Position numbers and translations under genes: made by a program. Positions 30,457-39,530 of a stretch of DNA of 54,203 bases are shown in pieces. A model generated the notes under the pieces. That model was not told the origin of the DNA. It saw only the letters and a list, made by a program, of their open reading frames with translations, and did not search any database. Each line of letters begins with the position of its first letter. Position 1 is the first letter of the stretch. Source of the DNA: Leptospira biflexa (GTDB taxonomy: Bacteria > Spirochaetota > UBA4802 > UB4802); NCBI GenBank assembly GCA_020721905.1, contig DYLU01000014.1, positions 1 through 54,203 on the forward strand. The letters are read 5' to 3'.

Positions 30457-32388
30457 TTGAATTTATTTTGTATTGCATTGCTTTCCTGCAATACCAGTGT
30501 TTCTGTAAAGCCCGGGGTACATCAGGGAATTATCGACCTCAGAAATATTGAAGATACTATCTCAAACCCTGTCAGACTTGATGGAACATGGAAATTTTAC
30601 TGGCATCATCTTATAGAAAGCAAAGAACAGTTAAAATTGCAAAACCCGCCTGCTCAATATATTACAGTCCCCGCACCATGGAATAAGCAAAAGAACTTAA
30701 AATCCTATCCTGCACATGGATACGGAACATATCATATTACGGTATTGCATTCAAAAAATACCATTGGCACCATTATGTATATCAAAATGCCCTTTACATA
30801 CACCTCACATGCAATATTTATTAATGGCATCCCTACAGCACAAAGTGGGGTCGTTACCAGCAATAAGAAAACAATGATACCCAACCAGTTACCTTCACTA
30901 ATACAATTTTTAGTAAAAGCTCCAGTTACGGAAATATTCATACAGGTTGCAAATTTTCAGCAACGGAATGGTGGTATCATACATCCTGTTTATTATGGGA
31001 CACCAAAAATTATCGAGAACTTTCATAATCGTTCTTTATATATTCAGCTTTTTGTATTTGCTTCATTGTTCGTGATAGGCATCTATCATTCAGGCTTATA
31101 CTTTATTAACAAGTCAAAGCAAAATATTTTCATAGGGCTTTTTTCACTGATTGTGGCTTTACGCATTCTTGTTATCAATGAAATGCTTTTAATAAGATTT
31201 TTCAATCCGCCATGGAACATCAATTTCAGGCTATCATACCTGACCGTAACCATAACACCAATACTTTTTTGCCATTTTGTAAATAGCCTTTATCCGGATA
31301 AAATTAAAAAACTTACCATACTGATAACAGACATTTACTTTGGATTTTTCACTTTATTTGTTTGTATTGCTCCACTTCATGTTATATCTTCTATGCTGAT
31401 ATTTATACAACTGGCAATGGTATATATTTCAATCTATCTTCTTATTATTCTTACTAAAGAAACCGGCAAGAACTTAAAAACAAAACGAATTTTTTATGTT
31501 GGTCTTATTTTGGGTTTTGCCTGTTTGATCAATGACATACTTTATTCGCATCAAATAATAAAGACAATTAACTCCAGCCATTTTGGCATTCTTATATTTA
31601 TTGCAACTCAATCAATCATAGCTTTTGAAGAATATATCATTCAACAACAAAGGCTGGTTACATTGTCACATGAGATGAATATTGCCAAAAAAATACAAAG
31701 AAGCATTTTGCCATCAAAACCGCCTCATCTTTATGGTTGCATGGTTAACATTTTATATTTACCGGTTACCACTATTGGCGGTGATTTTTATCATTTTTTT
31801 GAGATCGACAACAAACATGCAGGGATATTCATTGCCGATGTTACCGGACATGGAATACCAGCATCCATGATAGCATCAACTATCAACATTGCCTTCGCAT
31901 TACAATATGACCATGCTGCTAATCCTGATATCGTATTAACTAATATTAATAATCTTTTGATTGGCAAAACCGGTAATCAGCCTGTTACTGCATTATACTG
32001 TTATCTTGACATGGACAATAGGGTAGTACGTGTATCCCGGGCAGGACATCCATATCCATTATTTTTTAATTCTAAAGCTGGTACTGTTGAAAAAATTGAA
32101 ACGCAGGGAAACGTCATGGGTATATGGCCATCAGCTCATTTTACCAGTACACAATTTACCATACATAATGGCGACAAAATAATTCTTTATACTGATGGAT
32201 TACTAGAGATACAAAATAAACAAAATAATACTTACAATCCTGAGCAGTTAAAAAAATCCATCATCAATAATAAGCATCTGAAAGCCAGTGAATTTACAAA
32301 CACACTTATTAATGAAGCATTGCAATGGGCTGGCAGCAAAGAAAATATTACAGACGATATAACCGTAATTACAATAGATATAGGCTAA
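30457..32388 (+). CDS. Membrane 7TM-DISM receptor fused to PP2C (SpoIIE-type) phosphatase
   Basis: About 640 residues. Start is uncertain: no ATG exists upstream in frame; the frame opens at a TTG at 30280, inside the ilvD hairpin region, so I chose the TTG at 30457. That leaves a short hydrophobic leader ending ALLSC, resembling a lipobox. Then comes a beta-sandwich extracellular domain (RLDGTWKFYW, TVPAPWNKQ, about 10-180), then seven hydrophobic segments (about 185-400), then a linker helix (EMNIAKKIQRSILPSKPP) and a PP2C domain with GGDFYHFFEI, ADVTGHGIPASM, YTDGLLEIQ and the final DDITVITI. It would dephosphorylate a serine-phosphorylated anti-sigma antagonist in response to an extracellular signal. 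The target is not next to it, but an anti-sigma-type ATPase lies 1.6 kb away. Confidence 0.88.
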   Translation: MNLFCIALLSCNTSVSVKPGVHQGIIDLRNIEDTISNPVRLDGTWKFYWHHLIESKEQLKLQNPPAQYITVPAPWNKQKNLKSYPAHGYGTYHITVLHSKNTIGTIMYIKMPFTYTSHAIFINGIPTAQSGVVTSNKKTMIPNQLPSLIQFLVKAPVTEIFIQVANFQQRNGGIIHPVYYGTPKIIENFHNRSLYIQLFVFASLFVIGIYHSGLYFINKSKQNIFIGLFSLIVALRILVINEMLLIRFFNPPWNINFRLSYLTVTITPILFCHFVNSLYPDKIKKLTILITDIYFGFFTLFVCIAPLHVISSMLIFIQLAMVYISIYLLIILTKETGKNLKTKRIFYVGLILGFACLINDILYSHQIIKTINSSHFGILIFIATQSIIAFEEYIIQQQRLVTLSHEMNIAKKIQRSILPSKPPHLYGCMVNILYLPVTTIGGDFYHFFEIDNKHAGIFIADVTGHGIPASMIASTINIAFALQYDHAANPDIVLTNINNLLIGKTGNQPVTALYCYLDMDNRVVRVSRAGHPYPLFFNSKAGTVEKIETQGNVMGIWPSAHFTSTQFTIHNGDKIILYTDGLLEIQNKQNNTYNPEQLKKSIINNKHLKASEFTNTLINEALQWAGSKENITDDITVITIDIG

Positions 32389-32391
32389 GAT

Positions 32392-33177
32392 CTATTTCCA
32401 GTTTTTTAAATATTGTTCAAATCCCTTAGAATTTGATTTATTCTGTTCCAGAAAATTTCTTGTTTGCTGAACAATTGTATTTTCTCTTTCATGGCTTAAT
32501 TCACCCACCATTACCCTTGTTCGTAAAAACACAAAGTATGTGTCAAGAACATCAGAGATACAGTATTCATGAATGTCATCAATCTTCCCTGCTTTGTAAA
32601 GGTCATACACATCATCACCACTCATTTCAACCTTGCCGGGTTTACCTATGACCTTTGCAAGCAAGTTTAACCCACCCTGCATCTTAATTGCGCTATAGTT
32701 GGATAGCCAGTCATGCAGGTCAATATGCTTGGTACCAAACCTGAAACGGGATGCAAATTTATCTTTAAAATGTCGTTTAGCAGTTACACCAAACCTGAAA
32801 GCCATCAGTTCCATTAAAGGAAAATCAAAACCCCGGCCATTGAATGTAACAAATGAAGCATCATTATATTCACTTTCTATAACATCCCAGAACTGCCTTG
32901 CAATCTGTTCAGTCCTGAAATGTGGCTCATCCAATGTACGCATTTTTATTGGGAAAAACTTTTCATCAACCTCAAGCATGGAAACTATGACAGGCAATTG
33001 GAATGTAACGGGAATGAACCACGTAGAGCCATCTGACACATTTAATATTTCTTCCTGAAATTTAATAACAGCATCATGTTCGCTGATAGACAGATGAGGA
33101 TATTTTACCTGTTTTATTAATTTTGCATCAGGTACCGACTCAATATCAAAAACAACATATTTAACTTTGGATTCCAC
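32392..33177 (-). CDS. Predicted 3'-5' exonuclease related to the PolB exonuclease domain
   Basis: 261 residues. DEDD-type motifs are visible: VVFDIESVPD (Exo I, Asp and Glu), FVTFNGRGFDFPLME (Exo II, Asn/Asp) and EYCISDVLDTYFVFLR (Exo III, Asp). It matches the DNA_pol_B_exo2 family, single-domain proteins whose partner polymerase is unknown. Convergent with the PP2C gene, with 3 nt between the stops. Confidence 0.88.
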   Translation of the reverse strand: MESKVKYVVFDIESVPDAKLIKQVKYPHLSISEHDAVIKFQEEILNVSDGSTWFIPVTFQLPVIVSMLEVDEKFFPIKMRTLDEPHFRTEQIARQFWDVIESEYNDASFVTFNGRGFDFPLMELMAFRFGVTAKRHFKDKFASRFRFGTKHIDLHDWLSNYSAIKMQGGLNLLAKVIGKPGKVEMSGDDVYDLYKAGKIDDIHEYCISDVLDTYFVFLRTRVMVGELSHERENTIVQQTRNFLEQNKSNSKGFEQYLKNWK

Positions 33178-33284
33178 TTTTTAAACCCCATACATAAAAT
33201 GAACGTATCATCTTGCTTAATTTTCTGTAGTGTTTAGGCCTAAATAAAATCAGCATAGTTTCATGCAATGAACATTTGGAAACG

Positions 33285-33305
33285 ATCATGCATAATATGC
33301 ATGAT
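33285..33305. repeat. Perfect inverted repeat upstream of the exonuclease gene
   Basis: ATCATGCAT (33285-33293) and its exact complement (33297-33305) with a 3-nt loop, about 108 nt before the exonuclease ATG on the minus strand. Could be an operator or a hairpin; no T run on that side. Confidence 0.45.
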
Positions 33306-33321
33306 AATTTAAAATAAAAAT

Positions 33322-33345
33322 GCATGTGGATGTTACCCCACATGC
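33322..33345 (-). terminator. Terminator after the HEAT-repeat gene
   Basis: GCATGTGG (33322-33329) and CCACATGC (33338-33345). On the minus strand the stem is followed by ATTTTTATTTT, and it lies 28 nt after the HEAT gene stop. Confidence 0.6.
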
Positions 33346-33373
33346 TTTCTATTTAAAATCTGATATTAATAAT

Positions 33374-33844
33374 TTATTTTCCTTTAAACTTATCTTCCAT
33401 TTTTTTAATCAGGTCCTTAATGAATGGATCCTGCTCACTTTCACGTGCTTTCTGAATAGCATCATATGAACTTTTTGAGCCTATACGTGCTATCCCTAAC
33501 AATGCTGAATAACGGACATCAGCGCTGGGATCATTGAGCAATGCATTATTGAGGCTTTCTGCACTTTGTTCATCGGCAATTTCGCCCAATGCTATAGCTG
33601 CATATAAACGCACCTTCACTCTGTTGTCACTGCGCAGAAGTTCGTGCAATTTTGGAAGCGCTGACTTTTCCTTATTATCTGCAATCCACTCCTCTGCAGC
33701 CACAACACTCACTTCATCACTGCTTGAAAGATCAGCTATATATTCTTTGGCACTCTTCTTTGCATTATCCTGGGCCATTCCTCCATCAGAGATTATAACA
33801 AAAGAAAAGATAATACATACTGTTAGTAACATTATTTTTTTCAT
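33374..33844 (-). CDS. Exported HEAT-repeat protein
   Basis: 156 residues from MKKIMLLTVC. The frame opens at 33919, but this Met has SD gagaggt and starts a clean signal peptide (hydrophobic 4-19, cleavage probably after GGMAQ or nearby). The mature part has about three HEAT/PBS-type helical repeats (ALGEIADEQSAESLNNALLN, SALLGIARIGSKSSYDAIQK). This is a protein-binding scaffold, likely periplasmic; no enzyme motif. Partner unknown. Confidence 0.82.
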   Translation of the reverse strand: MKKIMLLTVCIIFSFVIISDGGMAQDNAKKSAKEYIADLSSSDEVSVVAAEEWIADNKEKSALPKLHELLRSDNRVKVRLYAAIALGEIADEQSAESLNNALLNDPSADVRYSALLGIARIGSKSSYDAIQKARESEQDPFIKDLIKKMEDKFKGK

Positions 33845-33945
33845 TGTGCACCTCTCATTTTTTGACGATATAATTAACAATATTATATTTTGTTGTATAA
33901 TATCCTTTTTTTGCAACAAATGTCAATGATTTTCTTATATAAATA

Positions 33946-33951
33946 TATAAT
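33946..33951 (+). promoter_or_regulatory. -10 element of the pseudo-receiver/ATPase gene
   Basis: Perfect TATAAT; the -35 is poor. The predicted RNA start (about 33958) falls within the left arm of the GCGATAGTT inverted repeat. Confidence 0.4.
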
Positions 33952-33955
33952 TTTT

Positions 33956-33986
33956 GCGATAGTTACTATTAACAGGAACTATCGCC
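33956..33986. repeat. Inverted pair of the dispersed word GCGATAGTT
   Basis: GCGATAGTT at 33956-33964 and its reverse complement within GAACTATCGCC at 33976-33986, 12 nt apart. They form a perfect 9-bp stem at the start of the transcript of the downstream gene. Suggests an operator or a 5' mRNA hairpin, or the pair may simply be part of the dispersed word's spread. Confidence 0.75.
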
Positions 33987-34020
33987 GGATAAATATTCTT
34001 TTTAAAAGAAATGAGCTTTT

Positions 34021-34956
34021 ATGAATACTATATTGTTAGTTGACCATACAGACTATAAATACGAATTGCAGAAATATCTTGCTTTTGATTATACCGTTTT
34101 GATGGCGGACTCAGCATATGATGCAATTGCAACATTAAACATGCAGGATGTTGATCTGGTCATTTCACAGGTTGAATTGCCTGGCGATAATGCTTTTGAC
34201 CTCTATAATTATTTACAAAAGCACTACACCTATATACCGGCAATTATGATTACTGAAAAAAACATGGACACCTTTTTTGATAAAATCTTTACTCAGGGCA
34301 TTGGCAATGTATTGAAGATACCAGTTAATCAAAATGAATTTACCAATCTTGTTACTAAGCTTATCACACGAAAAAATATTTATGGCCTGGAAAATTATGT
34401 AACCAATATTATTAATACACATGCTATACGCATTAATGCTTCCCATCAAATCCAGCCTGCAGTTGAAAAAATTCTGAATATCGTTGAATCGTGGGGATTT
34501 ATTATCAATAATAAAAGCATTTTATATTTAATCCTTAATGAAATGATTATTAATGCTGTATATCATTCACATGGTTATACACGTGAAAAGGAAATGCGAA
34601 TTCCTGTACAGCTTAAAGAAGACCAGTTTGTTGATATCACCTTTTGCCATAATGCCAGCACATATGCTATAGCAATAACTGATTATCAGGGAACCCTCAC
34701 TAAAGAAAAAATATTACATAGTATTCATAAAGCCATTGAACAGGAACAACTGATACTGAAAGCAGCCCAAACCGGTGAAGATATCAGTGATAAAATTTCA
34801 GAAACCGGACGCGGGATTGACCTTATGCGCAAATTAGCTTCTGAATTTTACTTTGTCATTCAACCAAACAAAAGAACGGACATCATACTGCTTTTTGAAT
34901 CAGACCCCAATGCAAAGAAATCAAGCTCATTAAAAATTATTGAGGATTTCCACTAA
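34021..34956 (+). CDS. Pseudo-receiver domain fused to anti-sigma-type (RsbW-like) ATPase
   Basis: 311 residues. 1-115 is a receiver fold: acidic pocket VDHTD (D8, D11), conserved Thr78 (MITEK) and Lys99 (LKIP). At the phospho-acceptor position the sequence is VISQVELPG, with Gln50 where VISDVxxPG is expected; the codon is cag. 135-295 is a GHKL/HATPase domain: N-box ILNEMIINAVYHSHG (N173, N178), ITDYQG (D221) and GRGIDLMRKLA (263-273). There is no HisKA or dimerisation domain, which fits serine kinase/anti-sigma factors of partner-switching systems. It is convergent with ftsZ, stop touching stop. No STAS antagonist or sigma gene is adjacent. Confidence 0.85.
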   Translation: MNTILLVDHTDYKYELQKYLAFDYTVLMADSAYDAIATLNMQDVDLVISQVELPGDNAFDLYNYLQKHYTYIPAIMITEKNMDTFFDKIFTQGIGNVLKIPVNQNEFTNLVTKLITRKNIYGLENYVTNIINTHAIRINASHQIQPAVEKILNIVESWGFIINNKSILYLILNEMIINAVYHSHGYTREKEMRIPVQLKEDQFVDITFCHNASTYAIAITDYQGTLTKEKILHSIHKAIEQEQLILKAAQTGEDISDKISETGRGIDLMRKLASEFYFVIQPNKRTDIILLFESDPNAKKSSSLKIIEDFH

Positions 34957-36129
34957 TTACTGAGATTCTGCACTTCGGCGCAAAAAAGCCGGAATATCCA
35001 GGTCCTCATGCGAATAGTCTTTTACCCGCCGTTTTTCATAATCCAGTGAAAAAGACTTCATCTGAACTGGCACCTTTTTCTCAACTCTTTCCTTATTATT
35101 TCTGCCTTCAATAACTGTTAACGGTGTGCCGGTGGCTCTGTCCAATTCATTGGGGCGGTTCAACATATTAAGCTTGCGGTCAAACCCTGTTGCTATTACC
35201 GTTACCCGTATTTTGTCATCAAGTGCCGGATCGATAGTTGCCCCAAAAATGATATTTGCATCCGGATCAACCTGCTTATTAATGATTTCTGTTACTTCAT
35301 TAACTTCATGTAACGATAAATCATTGCCTCCAGCAATGTTAAGCAACACCGCCTTTGCCCCATCAATTCCGGACTCTTCAAGCAGCGGGCTGTTTATAGC
35401 CATCTGTGTTGCTTCTATTGCCCTATTTTCGCCAACGCCAATACCAACACCCATTATTGCATCACCGGTTTCTTTCATCACGGTTTTTACATCAGCAAAA
35501 TCAACATTAACAAGACCCGTAACCATAATGATATCAGCAATCCCCTGCACACCCTGCCGCAATATATCATCTGCCAGTTTAAATGCCTGATCTATAGGTG
35601 TATTGCGGTCAATAATTTTTAGCAGAAGATCATTGGGGATTACAATTATTGTATCAACTTTTTCTTTAAGATTTTTGATCCCTTCCTCTGCATGCTGCAT
35701 CCTTCTACGCCCTTCAACTCTAAATGGCTTTGTTACAACTCCTACAACCAGGGCACCACATTCTTTTGCCACTTCTGCAACGATTGGCGCAGCACCTGTC
35801 CCGGTACCTCCACCCATGCCGGCAGTGATGAATACCATATCTGCACCTTTTAAGGCCTTTTCCATTTTATCCCTGTCTTCAAGAGCAGCTTCCCGGCCAA
35901 TTGATGGATCAGCACCGGCTCCCAGCCCTCTGGTCAGCTTACCTCCTATCTGGATCCTGTTTTCTGCTAGCGATACCTTCAATTGCTGGGCATCTGTGTT
36001 CACAACAATATAATCCACACCTTCAAGGCCCGTTGCAATCATCCTGTTTACTGCATTATTGCCTGCACCCCCAACGCCAACAACCTTGATTATTGTATTC
36101 ATGTGCGGTTCTTCTTCAAATTTAAACAT
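34957..36129 (-). CDS. ftsZ: FtsZ, cell division GTPase
   Basis: 390 residues. Tubulin-type GTPase: [14 protein letters not shown] near the N-terminus, the [10 protein letters not shown] signature loop, NTDAQQL, and the T7-loop region [11 protein letters not shown]. The extreme C-terminus holds the FtsA/ZipA-binding peptide [10 protein letters not shown] after a short linker (about 50 residues). Polymerises into the Z ring. Last gene of the dcw cluster, with its own strong SD (aaggagg) and 74 nt after ftsA. Confidence 0.98.
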   Translation of the reverse strand: MFKFEEEPHMNTIIKVVGVGGAGNNAVNRMIATGLEGVDYIVVNTDAQQLKVSLAENRIQIGGKLTRGLGAGADPSIGREAALEDRDKMEKALKGADMVFITAGMGGGTGTGAAPIVAEVAKECGALVVGVVTKPFRVEGRRRMQHAEEGIKNLKEKVDTIIVIPNDLLLKIIDRNTPIDQAFKLADDILRQGVQGIADIIMVTGLVNVDFADVKTVMKETGDAIMGVGIGVGENRAIEATQMAINSPLLEESGIDGAKAVLLNIAGGNDLSLHEVNEVTEIINKQVDPDANIIFGATIDPALDDKIRVTVIATGFDRKLNMLNRPNELDRATGTPLTVIEGRNNKERVEKKVPVQMKSFSLDYEKRRVKDYSHEDLDIPAFLRRSAESQ

Positions 36130-36203
36130 TATTTCCTCCTTTTTAATTATGTCGCATTATTTTTTAAAAAAATTTAATAAAAAATTTAACTCCAGCGCCT
36201 GTA

Positions 36204-37457
36204 TTATAAATAATCATTAAAAATAGTTTTCAGTTTATCCTTAAAACTGGTAAAAGCACCTTTCGTTTTGCGTGTTTGCCTCACCTGGCTCATTTTGGCA
36301 CCATATTTCAATAATCCAACTCCATTGGCATAAACGGGAGTTGATACTACATCCTTCAATCCGGCAATATTCTCGGGTACCCCAACACGTACCGGCATAT
36401 TAAATACCCTTTCAGCCGCTTCTACTGTACCTTCTATCATACTGCCACCACCGGTCAATACCACGCCTGCTGCCAGTATTTCTTTTTTGCCACTTTTTAC
36501 CAGTTCATTATCAATCATTTCCATTATCTCAATCATCCGCGGTTCAATAATCTGTGCCAGCTCATGCCTGAAAAGCCTCCGGGGTGCTCTTCCACCAACC
36601 GATGGCACTTCAATTGTTTCAGAAGCATCAACCAGATCAACCACTGCGCATCCATATTTCTTTTTTATAACTTCTGCTGAATCAATTGGCGTCCTTAATC
36701 CTATAGAGATATCATTGGTAACATGTATGCCGCCAATTCCTAACACTGCCGAATATGCCACACCGCCTTCAATAAAAATGATGATATCCGTAGTGCCACC
36801 ACCAATATCCACCAGCGCTACACCTAAATCCTTTTCGTCGCGGCTCAATGTTGCCTCAGCAGAAGCCAGTGGCGAAAATACTATGTCATTGCAGGTGAAT
36901 CCAGCTTTATTAATAGATTTCACCATATTCTGAATGCTTGTAGTAGAGCCGGTAATAATATGCACTTCAGCTTCAAGCCTTACACCGGTCATTCCTATAG
37001 GATCCTTAATCCCGGTCTGGTCATCAACAGCAAATTCCTTGGATAAAACATGAATTATCTCTCGGTCCATGGGGATAACGATAGCCTGTGCAGCTTCAAT
37101 AACCCGTTTCATTTCAAGTGGCGTGATTGTACGGCTTCGGTTTGCAACTGCAACCACACCTCTTGAGTTTTCACCTTTTATGTGCTGTCCCGTAACGCCA
37201 ACAAATACCGAACTTACTTCACAACCAGCCATTAACTCTGCATCTTCTATTGCTTTGACAATTGATGCAACAGTATTATCAATATTTACTATAACGCCAT
37301 TTTTCAAACCCCGGGAAGGAGCTACTCCAACACCTACAACCTCAACCTGTTTATTCTCATTTAAAAAACCAATGACTGCACAGGTTTTTGTTGTACCAAT
37401 ATCCAGCCCCACAACAATGTTATCTAATATGGTATCTTCTTTCATATCTGTCACCAT
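36204..37457 (-). CDS. ftsA: FtsA, cell division actin-like protein
   Basis: 417 residues. Actin-fold nucleotide motifs VVGLDIGTTKTCAVIG, ALVDIGGGTTDIIIF and GVVLTGGGSMIEG are present; the 1C domain follows the first. A C-terminal Lys/Arg-rich segment ending FKDKLKTIFNDYL fits the amphipathic membrane-targeting helix. It tethers FtsZ to the membrane. It overlaps the ftsQ stop by 7 nt; a second Met (37445) is also possible. Confidence 0.97.
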   Translation of the reverse strand: MVTDMKEDTILDNIVVGLDIGTTKTCAVIGFLNENKQVEVVGVGVAPSRGLKNGVIVNIDNTVASIVKAIEDAELMAGCEVSSVFVGVTGQHIKGENSRGVVAVANRSRTITPLEMKRVIEAAQAIVIPMDREIIHVLSKEFAVDDQTGIKDPIGMTGVRLEAEVHIITGSTTSIQNMVKSINKAGFTCNDIVFSPLASAEATLSRDEKDLGVALVDIGGGTTDIIIFIEGGVAYSAVLGIGGIHVTNDISIGLRTPIDSAEVIKKKYGCAVVDLVDASETIEVPSVGGRAPRRLFRHELAQIIEPRMIEIMEMIDNELVKSGKKEILAAGVVLTGGGSMIEGTVEAAERVFNMPVRVGVPENIAGLKDVVSTPVYANGVGLLKYGAKMSQVRQTRKTKGAFTSFKDKLKTIFNDYL

Positions 37458-38140
37458 ACCACCATTCGTTTTTGTTCCACTATGGCATTACCAGGATGAG
37501 CTTTTTTACTATCATATACTCCCACAACCGCATCAAGTAATGAAAGGCCATTATACGTTTCATCCCATATATACTGTGATGTAAAACCATGAAATTGCAC
37601 ATATGATACTTCGTGATCTGTACAATTAATTACCGAAATCCTGCTTATAATGGCTCTTTTGTTTTGTATCATGTTTTTCAAAATCATAAGAATATGTATT
37701 ATTCTTGGCGATAGTTTATTATCAATAACCTCTTCCTGGCTTATTTTAATTATCGGCCGGTCATAGGCATACACTCTACTTGTTGACAGAATACTCAGAT
37801 TTGAATCAACCTCAATCGTAACAAGCGAATCTCCTGTATCAAAAAGAATCACAGCCAGGATGTCTTTTTCAACTACCTGTATTGTGCATATATTCTTTTC
37901 AATGGTAACTTTATACGATTCAATCATGATATTTTTACTCAACCCTGCATGCAATGCTGAAACATCCACAAAAATTTTTCCATCTTTCATGAAAACGCCA
38001 TGTTGCAGTATTTCTTGCCGCACAATATATTTCAATCCCTGCAATCTCACATGAGTTACCTGTACCACATCTGCAAAACTTGCGGTAGATATAAACCCAT
38101 ACAGCAGTATCATAATACAAGTGTAAAAAGCAACCCTCAC
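37451..38140 (-). CDS. ftsQ: FtsQ/DivIB-like division protein (divergent)
   Basis: 229 residues, assigned by its place between murC and ftsA and by a POTRA-like start (VTHVRLQGLKYIVRQEIL, about 28-45). The N-terminus is only about 3 residues of cytoplasmic sequence and a hydrophobic segment with a possible signal-peptidase site (ASFADV), unlike the longer cytoplasmic tail of usual FtsQ. In enterobacteria FtsQ is an inner-membrane bitopic protein bridging to FtsB/FtsL. Sequence similarity alone would be weak. Starts 2 nt after the murC stop. Confidence 0.75.
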   Translation of the reverse strand: MRVAFYTCIMILLYGFISTASFADVVQVTHVRLQGLKYIVRQEILQHGVFMKDGKIFVDVSALHAGLSKNIMIESYKVTIEKNICTIQVVEKDILAVILFDTGDSLVTIEVDSNLSILSTSRVYAYDRPIIKISQEEVIDNKLSPRIIHILMILKNMIQNKRAIISRISVINCTDHEVSYVQFHGFTSQYIWDETYNGLSLLDAVVGVYDSKKAHPGNAIVEQKRMVVW

Positions 38141-38142
38141 TT

Positions 38143-39519
38143 TTAAAGCCCTTTACCCTCAATTACTGAAAGAATCTTTGGCCCAACTTTATAAATATCA
38201 CCAGCACCCAGTGTCAGGATTACATCACCTTTTCGTGCTATCCTGCGGACATATTCCGGAACATCATCAAGGTGCTGAATAATTTTCACATCTTTTCCTT
38301 CATGCTTTTTTACTGCCTGCTGTATCAGCTGGCTTGTAACACCTTCTATTGGTTCCTCTCCGGCTGGATAAATTTCGGTTAACATCAACTCATCAGCCAT
38401 TGCAAATGCCTGACCAAATTCATCATACAGATACTGTGTCCGCGAATAACGGTGTGGCTGAAAAATAACTACAACGCGCCTTCCCAACTGTTTTACAGCC
38501 TCCAGCGTTGCCCGTATTTCAGTTGGGTGGTGACCGTAGTCATCTACTACCAGAATACCTTTAGCTTCGCCTATTTTTTCCATGCGCCTTCCAACGCCTT
38601 TAAATGCTGCAATAGCATCAGCAATCTTTTCAAATGATAAACCCAGCTCCAGGGCAACAGCAATAACAGCCAGTGAATTAATAATATTATGTTTGCCAAG
38701 CAATGTAAGAACTATCTCCCCTAACTTTTCTTCTTTGTAATAACAGCCGTACCGGGTTGAACCGTTAAGTAATGTAACATCACCTGCTCTGAAATCAGCC
38801 TTTGCATTAAACCCATAGGTTACAAAAGGTCGTTCTATTCTGGGTAAAAGCTCAAGGACAACCGGATCATCAATGCATACCACTGAATAGCCGTAAAATG
38901 GTATATTATTCATATAGGTGACAAAGGCTTCTTTAATCCCTTCAAAATATTTATAATGATCCAGATGATCAGCGTCAATATTGGTAACTACCCCAATAGT
39001 TGGCAGAAGTTTAAGAAATGAACCATCCGATTCATCCGCTTCAAACACTATGTACTCGCCTTCACCCACCCGCGCATTACTTCCAAAGTTAAGTACTTTT
39101 CCACCCACAACTGCTGTTGGATTGAGCCCGCCATGATACAGCACATACGAAAGCATGGATGATGTGGTAGTTTTGCCGTGAGTACCCGCAACACCAATGC
39201 CATGTTTTAAACGTACCAGTTCGGCAAGCATTTCGGAACGGTGTATTACCGGTATCTTGCGCTTCTTTGCTTCAATGAGTTCAGGATTGTTTTTATGTAT
39301 TGCACTGGATGTCACAACAACATGATAATCCTTTATATTAGAAGGATAATGCCCAATAAATATGGTTGCACCCATTTTTTGCAATCGTCTGGTTTGTTCT
39401 GATTCACGCAGATCGGATCCTGAAACCTCATAGCCTAAATTAATAAGGATCTCAGCAATACCGGACATCCCAATACCGCCAATCCCGATAAAATGCATCT
39501 TTTTTGACTTTCTGAACAC
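38143..39519 (-). CDS. murC: UDP-N-acetylmuramate--L-alanine ligase
   Basis: 458 residues. Mur-ligase pattern: HFIGIGGIGMSGIAEIL (UDP-binding), GTHGKTTTSSML (ATP loop), EADESDGSFL, NIDADHLDHY, DDYGHHPTEI and FQPHRYSRT. Adds L-Ala to UDP-MurNAc, first step of the stem peptide. Usually followed by murB and ddl in this cluster; here ftsQ follows directly. Confidence 0.97.
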   Translation of the reverse strand: MFRKSKKMHFIGIGGIGMSGIAEILINLGYEVSGSDLRESEQTRRLQKMGATIFIGHYPSNIKDYHVVVTSSAIHKNNPELIEAKKRKIPVIHRSEMLAELVRLKHGIGVAGTHGKTTTSSMLSYVLYHGGLNPTAVVGGKVLNFGSNARVGEGEYIVFEADESDGSFLKLLPTIGVVTNIDADHLDHYKYFEGIKEAFVTYMNNIPFYGYSVVCIDDPVVLELLPRIERPFVTYGFNAKADFRAGDVTLLNGSTRYGCYYKEEKLGEIVLTLLGKHNIINSLAVIAVALELGLSFEKIADAIAAFKGVGRRMEKIGEAKGILVVDDYGHHPTEIRATLEAVKQLGRRVVVIFQPHRYSRTQYLYDEFGQAFAMADELMLTEIYPAGEEPIEGVTSQLIQQAVKKHEGKDVKIIQHLDDVPEYVRRIARKGDVILTLGAGDIYKVGPKILSVIEGKGL

Positions 39520-39530
39520 GTCCTCTACTC

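Noticed and set aside
33161-33343. 60-codon frame upstream of the exonuclease gene
   Set aside because: Covers two inverted repeats and overlaps the exonuclease start; no protein pattern.
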